A stretch of DNA of 18,033 bases from Lysobacteraceae bacterium (GCA_003449515.1 DMHI01000040.1:1-18033), one strand, 5' to 3'. Positions 1 to 9,383 are shown, counted from the first letter of the stretch. The notes: a model not told the origin generated them from the letters alone. Made by a program: numbers and translations.

Positions 1-867
1 CAGGCCGAGCTGTCGCGGCTCGATGCCGATGCCCAGCTTGCCGGCATGGGCGATCTCGAGCGCCTGAAGGCGAGCCAGGCCGTGCAGGCGATCGCATCGG
101 CACCGTCGCGCGAGCGCCCCGGCCTGATCTACATCGCCGAGCAGCGCGTCCGGGCCGCCGCCGCCGCCGCCCAGGCCGATGCGCTGGCCGCGCAGTCGAT
201 GGCGCTCGATCGCGAGCGCGACCAGATTCTCGTCGACGCCAGCCGCCGCGAGGCCGAGGCGGCCCGCCGCGAGGCCGAACGCCTGCGCACCCAGAACCTC
301 GCCCGCCAGGAGGAGGCCGCGCGCCTCGTCGAACAGGCCGAGATCGAGCGCACCGCCCGCGCCGAGACCTTCGCGCTGGCCGAGCAGGCGCGGGCCGAGG
401 CCGAGCAGGCCCGGCGGCTTGCCGCCACCCGTGCGCGCGAGGCCGCCCTGGCGCGCGAGGAGGCCGAACTGGCGAGTGCGCTGGTGGCCGAGGCGATGGC
501 CGCCGATGCGCCGCTGCCGCCCTCGCGTCAGGTGGGTGGGGCCACGGTCTACACGCTGGCCGGTTCGGCCTTCGCCAGCGGCCGCGCCACGCTGAACACC
601 GAGGCCAATGCCAGCCTGCGGCGGCTGGCCATGGAGATCGGCGGGCGCAGCCTGCGGATCGTCGGCTTCACCGACAGCCAGGGCAGCGCCAGCGCCAACG
701 AGACGCTGTCGAAGCGGCGCGCCGACGCGGTGGCGGCGATCCTCAAGGAGTCGGGTGCCAGCGGCAGCATCGTCACCGAAGGCCGTGGTGCCGCCGATCC
801 GGTGGCCGACAACGCGACGGCGGAAGGGCGGGCGCGCAACCGCCGGGTCGAGATCACGGTGCGCTGA
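1..867 (+). CDS. OmpA-family envelope protein with coiled-coil N-part (5' end outside the window)
   Basis: The reading frame is open from base 1, so the true start lies upstream and the Met at base 46 is probably internal. The visible 288 residues have three parts. First comes a short helical stretch resembling the DUF4398 domain often found before OmpA domains. Next is a long Ala/Glu/Arg-rich heptad region (about visible residues 65-175) expected to form a coiled coil. Last is a C-terminal OmpA-like domain (about 180-288). The OmpA domain shows the family signature: GFTDSQGS, then N-E-T-L-S-K-R-R-A, and the closing NRRVEI. Proteins of this type anchor the outer membrane or a lipoprotein to peptidoglycan in the periplasm. 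The signal peptide or lipobox cannot be seen because the N-terminus is missing. The OmpA-domain call is firm, while the exact role is unknown. Confidence 0.88.
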   Translation, partial: QAELSRLDADAQLAGMGDLERLKASQAVQAIASAPSRERPGLIYIAEQRVRAAAAAAQADALAAQSMALDRERDQILVDASRREAEAARREAERLRTQNLARQEEAARLVEQAEIERTARAETFALAEQARAEAEQARRLAATRAREAALAREEAELASALVAEAMAADAPLPPSRQVGGATVYTLAGSAFASGRATLNTEANASLRRLAMEIGGRSLRIVGFTDSQGSASANETLSKRRADAVAAILKESGASGSIVTEGRGAADPVADNATAEGRARNRRVEITVR

Positions 868-902
868 GCCGGGCGGGGCGTTCACGCCACTGAACGGCGT
901 TA

Positions 903-924
903 GCCGCCGGTGAGGGCCGGCGGC
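903..924 (+). terminator. Hairpin downstream of the OmpA gene, weak terminator candidate
   Basis: A perfect 8-bp stem (GCCGCCGG / CCGGCGGC) with the 6-base loop TGAGGG lies 36 bases after the stop codon. It is not followed by a real T-tract (GACTTGCGTT), so Rho-independent termination is plausible but not assured. Confidence 0.4.
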
Positions 925-961
925 GACTTGCGTTAAGCCGCGCAAAGTGCGCTGGAAACGC

Positions 962-990
962 TTGCCGCTCGCCCGCAGCGGGCGTAGCGT
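962..990 (+). promoter_or_regulatory. Putative sigma70-type promoter with a dyad in its spacer
   Basis: TTGCCG at 962-967 and TAGCGT at 985-990 are separated by exactly 17 bases. The -10 element keeps the most conserved T, A and final T. The spacer contains the inverted repeat CGCCC-gcagc-GGGCG (970-984), which could be an operator or chance in GC-rich DNA. The predicted transcription start, near base 997, coincides with the first base of the hairpin at 997-1019. Confidence 0.4.
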
Positions 991-996
991 CGAATG

Positions 997-1176
997 CCCA
1001 AGGGGATGGTCCTCTTGGGAGCACGAGCCAGGCCGATGACCGCTGACCTCATCCCGCCGCTGTCCCCGCGCCCGCTGTGGGTCGCGCGCGGCGCGCGGCC
1101 CGAGGCGGCCAGCCTTCCCGACCTGACCGCAGTCCAACCCCAACGCCCCGAGCCGCCGTGCCGGGGCGTTCGCGTT
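997..1176 (+). ncRNA. Candidate structured RNA or structured 5' leader (868-1192 holds no credible gene)
   Basis: Three strong hairpins follow the putative promoter. The first is a 10-bp stem with one G-U pair and a 3-base loop (997-1006 with 1010-1019). The second is a 10-bp stem with one G-U pair and loop CGG (1079-1088 with 1092-1101). The third is a perfect 9-bp stem with an 11-base loop (1142-1150 with 1162-1170). The third is terminator-like but is followed by CGCGTTC rather than a clean U-tract. An RNA of about 175 bases would fit a small RNA, or the element could be the leader of the DUF465 gene, whose ribosome site begins at about 1178. I do not recognise it as 6S, SRP, tmRNA, RNase P RNA or a known riboswitch. 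A 65-codon ORF crossing the region has no protein-like character. Confidence 0.35.
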
Positions 1177-1192
1177 CGAGGAGGTCGCTGAA

Positions 1193-1411
1193 ATGTTCGA
1201 AGGTCAATCCACCGCCGATGTCGAAGCCTTGATCAAGTCCGATCCGGAGTTCCGCCAGCTCTACCGCCGCCACCAGCAGCTCAACCGCCAGGTGCTGGAC
1301 GCCGAGCTCGGCGTGCTCCCGATCGACGACCTGACGCTGTCGCGGATGAAGAAGGAAAAGCTGCTGGCCAAGGATCGCCTGACCCGGATGTTCGCCCGAA
1401 CGCGACACTGA
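1193..1411 (+). CDS. YdcH/DUF465 family small protein
   Basis: This 72-residue acidic/basic helical protein matches the DUF465 (YdcH/SlyX-like) pattern. It has a DPEFRQLYRRHQQLNRQV segment (Asp/Phe, His and Leu positions conserved in the family), a middle Glu, then LSRMKKEKLLAKDRL, which corresponds to the family's conserved LKKEKLxLKD stretch. Family members are short, soluble, predicted helical hairpins of unknown biochemical function. The start is well supported because GAGGAGG (1178-1184) lies 8 bases before the ATG. It sits alone between the structured region 997-1176 and the hairpin at 1441-1463, so it is probably monocistronic or transcribed with the upstream structured RNA. No function can be assigned. 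Confidence 0.87.
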   Translation: MFEGQSTADVEALIKSDPEFRQLYRRHQQLNRQVLDAELGVLPIDDLTLSRMKKEKLLAKDRLTRMFARTRH

Positions 1412-1440
1412 TCCACGCGTCCGCGACCCCGCGGTGAATC

Positions 1441-1463
1441 GCGGCCCGCCCGGTGCGGGCCGC
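1441..1463 (+). terminator. Hairpin between DUF465 gene and the T2SS operon
   Basis: A perfect 9-bp stem, GCGGCCCGC / GCGGGCCGC, with the 5-base loop CCGGT lies 29 bases after the DUF465 stop. It is followed by GTCGTTC, so it has only a weak U-rich tail. It probably separates the two transcription units. An alternative GTG start for the ATPase gene (base 1453) falls inside this hairpin, which argues against that start. Confidence 0.55.
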
Positions 1464-1484
1464 GTCGTTCATGCCCCGGGCCCG

Positions 1485-1490
1485 TAAGAT
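1485..1490 (+). promoter_or_regulatory. Possible -10 box for the T2SS operon (leaderless start)
   Basis: TAAGAT lies 7 bases before the chosen ATG at 1498, and no Shine-Dalgarno sequence precedes that ATG. This spacing would place the transcript start at or next to the start codon, i.e. a leaderless mRNA. No convincing -35 element is present at 17 bases upstream, so the call is tentative. Confidence 0.3.
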
Positions 1491-1497
1491 AGTCGCC

Positions 1498-3251
<1,754 letters not shown>

Positions 3252-3255
<4 letters not shown>

Positions 3256-4451
3256 GCTTCCGGTTCCGCGCGGTCGACGCCCAGGGCCGTGAAGTCACCG
3301 GCCTGCTCGATGCCAGCGACGAGCGTGCCGCCCAGCGCGAGATCGTGCGGCGCGGCCTGGTCGCCGTGGCCATCGAGCCCGATCGTCCGGCGGTGGGCGA
3401 CTGGGCCGCGCGCCTGCCGCCGGCGCCGCGCGAGCTGCAACTGGTGCTGCAGGAGTTCGCCACGCTGATCGATTCCGGCGTGTCGCTGGCAGTGGCGCTG
3501 TCGTCGCTGGCCGGCTCCAGCCACCACCCGAGGATCACCGCCGCCTTCGCCGACATGGCCAGGGCGGTGCGTCGCGGCGAGCGCTTCGCCGACGCCCTGC
3601 GGGCCAGTCCGCTGCCGCTGCCGGCCTACCTGCACCAGCTGGTCGAAGCCAGCGAGCTCACCGGCCGCCTCGGGGCCGCCCTCGAGGACGGCGCGCGCCA
3701 GTACGAGTACGACCTGCGCGTGCAGAGCGAACTGCGCTCGGCGCTGGTGTACCCGGCCGTTCTGGTGGCCTCGGGCATCGCCGCGGTCGGCATCATCTTC
3801 CTCTGGGTGGTGCCGCGCTTCGGCGGCCTGCTCGAGCAGCGCGCCGAGCAGTTGCCCGACCTGTCGCGCTGGGTGATCGGCGGTGGCGTCTGGTTCGCCG
3901 ACCACGCCGGCGTCGTGGCACTCGCCGCCGCTGCGCTGCTGGCGCTGCTCGTCGGCCTGCTGCGTCGGCGCGAGGTGCGCCAGCGCCTGCTCGAAACGGC
4001 AGCGCGCGCACCGCTGCTCGGGCCCTGGCTGGTGGAATCGGAAGTGGGCCGCTGGTCGGGCACGCTGGGTACCCTGCTGGCCAACCGCGTCGAGCTCACC
4101 CGCGCGCTCGAACTCGCGGCCGCATCGGTGGGCCTCGAATTCCTGCAGGTGCGGTTGCGCCAGGTCACGCGCTCGGTGCGCGGCGGCAGCACGCTCTCGC
4201 ACGCGCTGCGCGAGCATCGGGCGCTCAACGCCACCGGCTACGATCTGGTCGCGGTGGGCGAGGCCAGCGGCGAGCTGCCCAAGCTGCTGCTGGCGCTCTC
4301 GCGGCTCTACCAGTCCACCGGCCGCGAGCGCATGCAGCGTGCGCTCAAGCTGATCGAGCCGGCGGCGATCATCGTCATCGGCGGCGTGATCGGCGTGCTC
4401 GTCACTGCCGTCATCCTCGCCATCACCAGCGTCAACGACCTGCCCCTGTGA
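3252..4451 (+). CDS. gspF: Type II secretion inner-membrane platform protein GspF/XpsF
   Basis: This 399-residue polytopic protein is the platform that the GspE motor acts on during pseudopilus assembly. An N-terminal FRAVDAQGREVTG segment is typical of GspF, followed by two GspF domains (about 65-190 and 265-390). Hydrophobic segments lie at about 165-187 (ending LWVVPRF), 219-237 and 369-392, matching the family's usual three-span topology. The signatures LIDSGVSL and GEASGELP, one in each half, are family hallmarks. The GTG start overlaps the gspE stop by 4 bases, and its own stop overlaps the gspG start in the same GTGA arrangement. Its position between E and G and its length make the assignment secure. 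Confidence 0.96.
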
Positions 4452-4909
4452 CCCGAATGCCGAACCGCCACCCGCTCCGCGCCGCCGCAGCCGGCTTCAC
4501 GCTGCTCGAGATCCTCGTCGTCCTCGTCATCATCGGCCTGATCGCCAGCCTCGTCGGCCCGCGCCTGTTCACCCAGCTCGAGGGCTCGCAGGTGCGGGTG
4601 GCCGAAACCCAGGTGAAGATGCTGCGGGGCGCGGTCGAGACCTTCCGCCTCGACATGGGCCGCCTGCCCAGCGCCGACGAGGGCCTTGGCGTGCTGTTCA
4701 GCGCGCCGGCCGATCCGCGCGCGGCCGAGCGTTGGCGCGGCCCCTACCTCGACGAGGCCGTACCGCTCGATCCGTGGGACCACCCCTACCAGTACGCCAT
4801 CCCCGGCCGCGACGGCCAGCCCTTCGCCCTGTTCTCGCTGGGCGCCGACCGCGCGCCGGGCGGGGAGGGCAACAACGCCGACATCGGCGTCCTGCCGCCG
4901 GCGTCCTGA
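4448..4909 (+). CDS. gspG: Major pseudopilin GspG/XpsG
   Basis: This is the major subunit of the periplasmic pseudopilus (153 residues from the GTG). It has a short basic leader, then the prepilin peptidase site AG^FTLLE with Glu at mature position 5, and a hydrophobic helix (ILVVLVIIGLIASLV). The globular part has classic GspG motifs: DMGRLPSADEGLGVL, WRGPYL, DPWDHPYQY and SLGADRAPGGEG with the acidic residues used for calcium binding. The GTG at 4448 overlaps the gspF stop. An ATG at 4457 would shorten the leader by three residues and is equally compatible with the processing site. The prepilin peptidase (GspO/PilD) is not in this window, so it must be encoded elsewhere. Confidence 0.96.
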   Translation: MTRMPNRHPLRAAAAGFTLLEILVVLVIIGLIASLVGPRLFTQLEGSQVRVAETQVKMLRGAVETFRLDMGRLPSADEGLGVLFSAPADPRAAERWRGPYLDEAVPLDPWDHPYQYAIPGRDGQPFALFSLGADRAPGGEGNNADIGVLPPAS

Positions 4910-4925
4910 GGCGCAGCACCCGGCC

Positions 4926-5312
4926 ATGCGCGGTTTCACCCTCATCGAGATGCTGGTGGTGCTGGTCATCCTCGGGATGGCGGCGGCGCTGGTCGCGCCG
5001 GCGCTGGCGCGTACCGCCGAGCGGGTCCGCGAGTCGGGCGAACGCGAGGACGTGCGCCGATTGCTGCAGGCGATGCCGGCGCTCGCCCGGCAGCAGGGCC
5101 ACGCACTTGTCTGGGACGCCGGCATGCCCATGGCACTTCCGGGTCGGGATTGGCCGGAGGGCTGGCAGGTGGTGGCGCTGTCGCCGATCAGGATTGCCGC
5201 GAACGGATGGTGCAGTGGTGGCGAGCTGCAAGCGCGTGGCGGGGAGACCACGATGCACTTCGCGGTGAACGCACCCGACTGTCGGCTGGTGCTACGCGAT
5301 GACGTACCGTAG
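4926..5312 (+). CDS. gspH: Minor pseudopilin GspH/XpsH
   Basis: This 128-residue prepilin-like protein has an exceptionally short leader (MRG^FTLIEMLVV), Glu5 and a hydrophobic N-terminal helix up to about residue 28. Beyond the helix the sequence is divergent. Two cysteines (in NGWCSGG and APDCRL) could form a disulfide in the periplasmic domain. The H assignment rests mainly on position between G and I and on the MLVVLVILG-type N-terminus, since sequence alone says only type IV pilin-like. It starts 16 bases after gspG, and its last 14 bases overlap gspI. GspH is a minor component of the pseudopilus. Confidence 0.85.
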   Translation: MRGFTLIEMLVVLVILGMAAALVAPALARTAERVRESGEREDVRRLLQAMPALARQQGHALVWDAGMPMALPGRDWPEGWQVVALSPIRIAANGWCSGGELQARGGETTMHFAVNAPDCRLVLRDDVP

Positions 5313-5718
5313 CGTCGCTGGATTCACCCTGCTCGAGGCCATCGTCGCGCTGGCGATCCTCGCCGCTGGCGGCATGGCCCTGTTCGCCGCCCTGAACACG
5401 TCGATGCGCGCCATCGAGCGCGCTAATGCCACCGCCCGTCTCGACGCTGGCACCCAGGACGCTCTGTCGCGATTGGAAACGCTCAATCCGATGTTGCAGC
5501 CGAGCGGCGAGGAGCCACTGGGCCGTTTTCGCCTGCGATGGACGGCGACACCCGTCGAGCCGCCACGTGATGGGCTTACCAACTACCTGCAGCCCGGCTA
5601 TTTCGAATTGGGCCTGTACGACCTCGAGGTGGAACTGCTGGAGGGATCACGGGTCGAGCGCCGTTTCGCAGTGCGCAAGGCCGGCTGGCGCCAGGTCCGC
5701 GCCCCGGAGGCGTTGTGA
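5299..5718 (+). CDS. gspI: Minor pseudopilin GspI/XpsI
   Basis: This 139-residue prepilin-like protein has leader MTYRSVAG, processing site before FTLLEAIVALAIL (Glu5 present) and the AIVALAIL hydrophobic run characteristic of GspI. In other systems GspI nucleates the I-J-K tip complex of the pseudopilus. The ATG at 5299 overlaps gspH by 14 bases, and the stop overlaps the gspJ GTG by 4 bases. The remaining periplasmic part, including ELGLYDLEVEL, is variable and carries no recognisable extra domain. Confidence 0.88.
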   Translation: MTYRSVAGFTLLEAIVALAILAAGGMALFAALNTSMRAIERANATARLDAGTQDALSRLETLNPMLQPSGEEPLGRFRLRWTATPVEPPRDGLTNYLQPGYFELGLYDLEVELLEGSRVERRFAVRKAGWRQVRAPEAL

Positions 5719-6305
5719 GGGCACGCGGCTTCAGCTTGCTCGAGGCCATGGTGACGCTGGTGGTGCTCGCACTGGTCGCCACGCTGCTGATGCAGTCGCT
5801 GGCCCATGTGCTTTCGTTGCGCGAGCGGCTGCTCCGGCACGAGCGCGACGCGCGCGTGCAGGCCCTGCACGAACAGTGGTTCCGCGACAGCGTGGCCGCC
5901 GCTGTCGCTGACCTTGCCGGCGAGCGTCCGGCCTTTGTCGGCGACGCCACCGGCATGGCTTTTCTCTCGCTTGACGCCTTGCGCAGCGGCAGTGCGGCGA
6001 CCGTGGCATGGCGGGTGGAGGAGATCGATGACCGCCGGAAACTCGTTTACGTCGAAGGCGGTGAACAGTGGATGTTGCTGGGCGACGGCCTCCGGGCGGG
6101 CCGCTTCGCCTACCTCGACGCCGGCGGTCACTGGCATGACGCATGGCCGCTCGAAGAGCGGCCGGACGAGGTGCTGCCCCGAGCGGTCCGCCTCGACATC
6201 GAGGAGGCCGACGGCACCCGCGATTGGCGGGCCCATGTGGGTGCCGCCCCGGGCCTGCCGCCCGTACTCGCCAACCGGGTGCGAAATTTCGATGGCGCGT
6301 TCTAG
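5715..6305 (+). CDS. gspJ: Minor pseudopilin GspJ/XpsJ
   Basis: This 196-residue prepilin-like protein has leader MRARG, cleavage before FSLLEAMVTLVVLALVATLL and Glu5 present. Its length matches the GspJ family, which is larger than G, H and I. The region after the helix keeps typical J features such as the VAWRVEE and LVYVEGGEQW strands and an ending on ANRVRNFDGAF, comparable to the GspJ VxxFxxxF ending. GspJ is part of the pseudopilus tip with I and K. The GTG start is coupled to gspI, and the last 14 bases overlap gspK. Confidence 0.9.
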   Translation: MRARGFSLLEAMVTLVVLALVATLLMQSLAHVLSLRERLLRHERDARVQALHEQWFRDSVAAAVADLAGERPAFVGDATGMAFLSLDALRSGSAATVAWRVEEIDDRRKLVYVEGGEQWMLLGDGLRAGRFAYLDAGGHWHDAWPLEERPDEVLPRAVRLDIEEADGTRDWRAHVGAAPGLPPVLANRVRNFDGAF

Positions 6306-7365
6306 GGCCGGCACGGCGCTGCAGGGCGGGTTCATCCTCGCGATGGTGCTGTGGATGCTGGCCGCACTAGCGATTGGCGTTGGATTGCTCGTACTCTGGA
6401 CTCGGGAGCGCGTGGCCGAGGCCACGCTCGCGCGCGTCGAGATCGAGGACCGCATCGCGGCGCTCTCGACGCGCGAAGTGCTGCTCTACCTCGCGTCCAC
6501 CGTGCCGGTGACGCGGGCCGGTCAGCCCTTGACCCCGATACCGGTCGGCGAATTGGCCCTCCGCCGTCTCGACGAGTTCGGCGGCTTCGACCTCCGTCCC
6601 CGCGGGGGCGAATTGCGACTCGATGACCGCACCTACCTTGGCATCGGCGGCATCCGCTTCGCCGTCCAGGATGAGGCCGGGCTGGTGCCTCTGGCCTTGC
6701 CGGAAAACGCCCCGGTGTCCATTCTGCTGGCGGCGGCAGGTGCGCCTGCGGCGTCCTTGCCCGGCCTGGTCGACCGCCTCGTCGACTACGCCGATGCCGA
6801 TGACCTGCGCCGTCTGAACGGCGCTGAATCACGCGACTACGAGCGCGCTGGAGTGCCTCCTCCGGCACAGCGCCCACTCATCAGCGTCCGCGAGCTGCCA
6901 CGCGTGCTCGGCTGGCACGACCTGCCGTCCGATGTGCTCGGGCGCACCCAGGACTGGGCCACCACCGCATACGCCGGTGCATTGAACCTCAACACCGCGC
7001 CGCTGCCTCTGCTCGAGGCTTACGTACTCGACTGCGGTACGGTCTGCCGCGCGCGGCTCGCTCGCCGCGACGATGCACTGTTCCTTTCCGGCCGCCACTT
7101 CGAGGAGGAAACCGCCACACGGCTGCGCGGCGATCGCGATACCGACTACCGCACCGCGCCCTCGGGTGAGTGGCGACTGACCTTCTGGGGCGCCGCCGGC
7201 AGGGCTTGGCGCATCCATGTACGATTGACGCCCTTGGCGGATCAAGCGGCGCCGTGGACTGTCGATGCCGTCTACCGCGCCCCTCGCCCCGATGCCGATG
7301 ACGCTCCGTCAACGATTCCAAGCCCTCTTTTCGCCGACGCGCCGCTGGATCGGCCGCTCCGCTGA
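6292..7365 (+). CDS. gspK: Pseudopilus tip protein GspK/XpsK
   Basis: With the ATG at 6292 this is 357 residues. It has the pilin-like N-terminus GG^FILAMVLWML (TM about 14-35). Unlike the other four pseudopilins it lacks Glu at mature position 5, as expected for GspK at the pseudopilus tip. Family motifs include VQDEAGLVPL, LVDRLVDYADADDLRRLNGAE, then RDYERAGVPPPAQRPL and SVRELPRVLGW, followed by LNLNTAPLPLLEAY. The same frame is open upstream to base 5806, but that part is a shadow of gspJ. It overlaps gspJ by 14 bases and runs about 70 bases into gspL. GspK controls pseudopilus length and contacts substrate in other T2SSs. Confidence 0.92.
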   Translation: MARSRAGTALQGGFILAMVLWMLAALAIGVGLLVLWTRERVAEATLARVEIEDRIAALSTREVLLYLASTVPVTRAGQPLTPIPVGELALRRLDEFGGFDLRPRGGELRLDDRTYLGIGGIRFAVQDEAGLVPLALPENAPVSILLAAAGAPAASLPGLVDRLVDYADADDLRRLNGAESRDYERAGVPPPAQRPLISVRELPRVLGWHDLPSDVLGRTQDWATTAYAGALNLNTAPLPLLEAYVLDCGTVCRARLARRDDALFLSGRHFEEETATRLRGDRDTDYRTAPSGEWRLTFWGAAGRAWRIHVRLTPLADQAAPWTVDAVYRAPRPDADDAPSTIPSPLFADAPLDRPLR

Positions 7366-8350
7366 GGCGATCCAGCCGGGCGGCTGGCTCGGGCCTGTTG
7401 AAGTGGTGGTGCCGCGTGCCGCCTGCCAGCATCGCCGCTTCGTCTTTCCCCAATTGCCGGCCGAGCAGCGCGGCGCAGCGTTGCGGTTGGCCGCTGAACG
7501 CGCGGCGCCTGCCCTCGGCGCTCGATGGATGGCGCGTTGGCAGGGCGAGGTAGCCCAGGTATGGCTGGTCGAGCCGGACGCACTCGAGGGTGTCGACGAG
7601 GCCGCCACGCTGGTGCCCGAGTCCGCGTTGCGGGCTGCACCGGCCGCAGCGGATGCAGCCCGGCTCGTGGCGCAGCGGCAGGGTGTGGAGGGCCAGGCCT
7701 GGCGCGACGGTCAACTGCTTGCCTCGCGCTGGTGGCCGGAGCCGCCGGGCGCGGAAGCCTGGGCCCGCTTCCTCCGTGGTGCCGCGCTGCCCGCCACGAG
7801 TGATGCACCGCCCGCCGTGCAGGCTCTCCCGCTCGAGTCGTCCCCGTGGGGGCGTCCTGGCGGCGGGCTGCGCTGGTCATCGGCCCAGCTCGAGCGTGCC
7901 TTCTGGCGCTCCTTGGGTGTTCTGGCCGGGCTGGTACTCGGTTGGCAGCTCGTGGCCAGCGTCGCGTGGTCGGTGGCGGTCCGCTGGCAGCAGGCGGAGT
8001 TGGAGCAGGTGCGGGCCGAGTCGATGCCCCTGATCGACGCCCGCGAGCAGGCCGAGACCGCTCGTGAGCGCATGGCGGCCTACGTGGCCCTGACCCGTAC
8101 GCCCGTGGATCACGCGCTGGTGGGGGATGTACGTCGTGCGCTGCCGGATGACGCGCGATTGCTGATGTGGTACCGCGACGCCGGACGCCTGCGCGTCGAA
8201 CTGCAGTCGTCCAGCACCGATCCGCGTATTTTCGTGCAGGCCTTCCGGGAGCATCCGCTGCTGTCGGGCGTGGTGGCGAACCCGTCCGATGAAGGCCGCA
8301 TGGTGCTCGAGGTCGACCTCGACGCGAACGCTGGTGAGGTCGCGCCATGA
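7298..8350 (+). CDS. gspL: T2SS assembly protein GspL/XpsL
   Basis: About 350 residues if started at the ATG MTLRQRF (7298). ATGs at 7265 and 7292 are in frame too, and none has a good ribosome site, so the start is uncertain. The predicted layout is a cytoplasmic N-terminal domain (1-200), one membrane span (about 203-226, LGVLAGLVLGWQLVASVAW), then a periplasmic domain with a short helical linker (WQQAELEQVRAE). This is the GspL plan, in which the cytoplasmic domain recruits GspE and the periplasmic part pairs with GspM. Sequence similarity is low, so the call rests on topology and on position between K and M. Its start lies deep inside gspK, and its stop overlaps gspM as ATGA. Confidence 0.85.
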   Translation: MTLRQRFQALFSPTRRWIGRSAEAIQPGGWLGPVEVVVPRAACQHRRFVFPQLPAEQRGAALRLAAERAAPALGARWMARWQGEVAQVWLVEPDALEGVDEAATLVPESALRAAPAAADAARLVAQRQGVEGQAWRDGQLLASRWWPEPPGAEAWARFLRGAALPATSDAPPAVQALPLESSPWGRPGGGLRWSSAQLERAFWRSLGVLAGLVLGWQLVASVAWSVAVRWQQAELEQVRAESMPLIDAREQAETARERMAAYVALTRTPVDHALVGDVRRALPDDARLLMWYRDAGRLRVELQSSSTDPRIFVQAFREHPLLSGVVANPSDEGRMVLEVDLDANAGEVAP

Positions 8351-8913
8351 GCACCCCGGACTCGCTGAAGGCCCAATGGCAGGCCAACCGTCGCCTGCGT
8401 ATCGCCGTGGGCCTAGCGGCACTGTTCGGCTTGCTCCACCTCGCTTTCGCCCTTTCCGATGCGCGTTCCGCGCGCATCGAAGCCTATCTCACCGACCGCG
8501 CCCTGTTGGAGCGCCTCGAGGGAGCTGCGGCCGATGCCGAGTGGGTGGGTCGAGCCACCGAGGCTCGCGAAGCCCTGGACGCGATGGAAGCCACTATGGC
8601 CGCAGCGGTGGGTGCCGGCGAGGCGCAGGCTGAATTGCAGGCCCTGCTCGATGGCCTTGCAACTGGTGCCGGCATCGCCGGGTCGCGTGTGCGCTCCGAG
8701 GCGGCAGTGCCGATAGAGGGCCTTCCGGGTGTCTGGCAGGTGGTGGCTCGACTCGACGCCTCCGCCTCGCCCACCGCCATCGAAGCCCTGCTGCACGAAC
8801 TCGCCGGCCGCCCTTGGCTGCGCGTCGAGCGCATCGAGATCCGTGACGGCAATCCGGGCCCGATCCAACTCGTGGTTCGCGCCTACCTGCGGCAGCAGGA
8901 GGGCGCGCCATGA
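8347..8913 (+). CDS. gspM: T2SS assembly protein GspM/XpsM
   Basis: This 188-residue bitopic protein has a short cytoplasmic tail, one membrane span (about 18-36, RIAVGLAALFGLLHLAFAL), an Ala/Glu-rich coiled-coil stretch (about 50-95) and a small alpha/beta periplasmic domain ending in an LRVERIEIRDGNPGPIQLVV strand-turn-strand. This is the GspM plan (GspM partners GspL in the inner membrane). The start overlaps the gspL stop by ATGA, and the stop overlaps the next gene by ATGA. Sequence is poorly conserved in this family, so position contributes strongly to the call. Confidence 0.85.
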   Translation: MSTPDSLKAQWQANRRLRIAVGLAALFGLLHLAFALSDARSARIEAYLTDRALLERLEGAAADAEWVGRATEAREALDAMEATMAAAVGAGEAQAELQALLDGLATGAGIAGSRVRSEAAVPIEGLPGVWQVVARLDASASPTAIEALLHELAGRPWLRVERIEIRDGNPGPIQLVVRAYLRQQEGAP

Positions 8914-9383
8914 GATCTTACCGCGACGCCCTGCGCGCTGCCCTCGCACGCGCCCATCGCAGCCGCGAGCTGCGGCATGCGGCGCTCGCTGCCGTGGTTG
9001 GAGCCATTGCCTTCTTCCTGCTGGGCACCACGCCCACGCGATTGCCGCCGCCGGTTGCCGATGCCGCGCCGTGGACCCTGCCCACGCTGCCCGCCGGGCC
9101 GGTCGAGGCTGCCTGGCCGGGTCCGGTGTGGGTTTCGGAGCCTGCGGTCGCCGCTGCGGCCACCGCCACCCTCCGGCCGCCGCGACTGCTCGGCATCGTG
9201 CGAGTGGCGGGGCAAAGTGCCGCGCTGTTCGAAATGCCCGATGGCCAGCGATTGCGCGCTGCCGAAGGCGAGCGGCTGCCGGATGGGGCCGTGGTGACCG
9301 CCGTGGCCCCAACCCGGGCCGCTTGGCGCGATGCTGAAGGCCGAACGCACGAGGCGCGCCTGCTTGACGCGCGCACGCTCTGA
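8910..9383 (+). CDS. xpsN: GspC-like T2SS connector protein (XpsN position)
   Basis: This 157-residue protein has one N-terminal membrane span (about residues 25-43, AALAAVVGAIAFFLLG), a Pro-rich linker (45-90) and one small beta-rich domain (about 90-157, RPPRLLGIVRVAGQSAALFE...). The small domain resembles the HR domain of GspC, which links the inner-membrane platform to the secretin. There is no PDZ or coiled-coil C-terminal domain as in full-length GspC (usually around 270-300 residues). In the Xanthomonas xps operon a comparable short gene, xpsN, sits at this position just before xpsD, so I use that name. It overlaps gspM by ATGA and ends 4 bases before the chosen secretin start. Confidence 0.8.
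   Translation: MRSYRDALRAALARAHRSRELRHAALAAVVGAIAFFLLGTTPTRLPPPVADAAPWTLPTLPAGPVEAAWPGPVWVSEPAVAAAATATLRPPRLLGIVRVAGQSAALFEMPDGQRLRAAEGERLPDGAVVTAVAPTRAAWRDAEGRTHEARLLDARTL

Noticed and set aside
970..1170. 6S RNA, SRP RNA or tmRNA at the structured region
   Set aside because: No long closing stem joining the 5' and 3' ends, no SRP tetraloop region and no tRNA-like domain.
994..1191. 65-codon open frame in the non-coding region before the DUF465 gene
   Set aside because: No ribosome site, Pro/Arg-rich random-looking translation, and it runs through three strong hairpins that better fit a structured RNA.
1453..1497. GTG (1453) or ATG (1471) start for gspE
   Set aside because: The GTG lies inside a terminator-like hairpin and the added residues do not resemble the conserved GspE N-terminus; the ATG at 1471 cannot be fully excluded.
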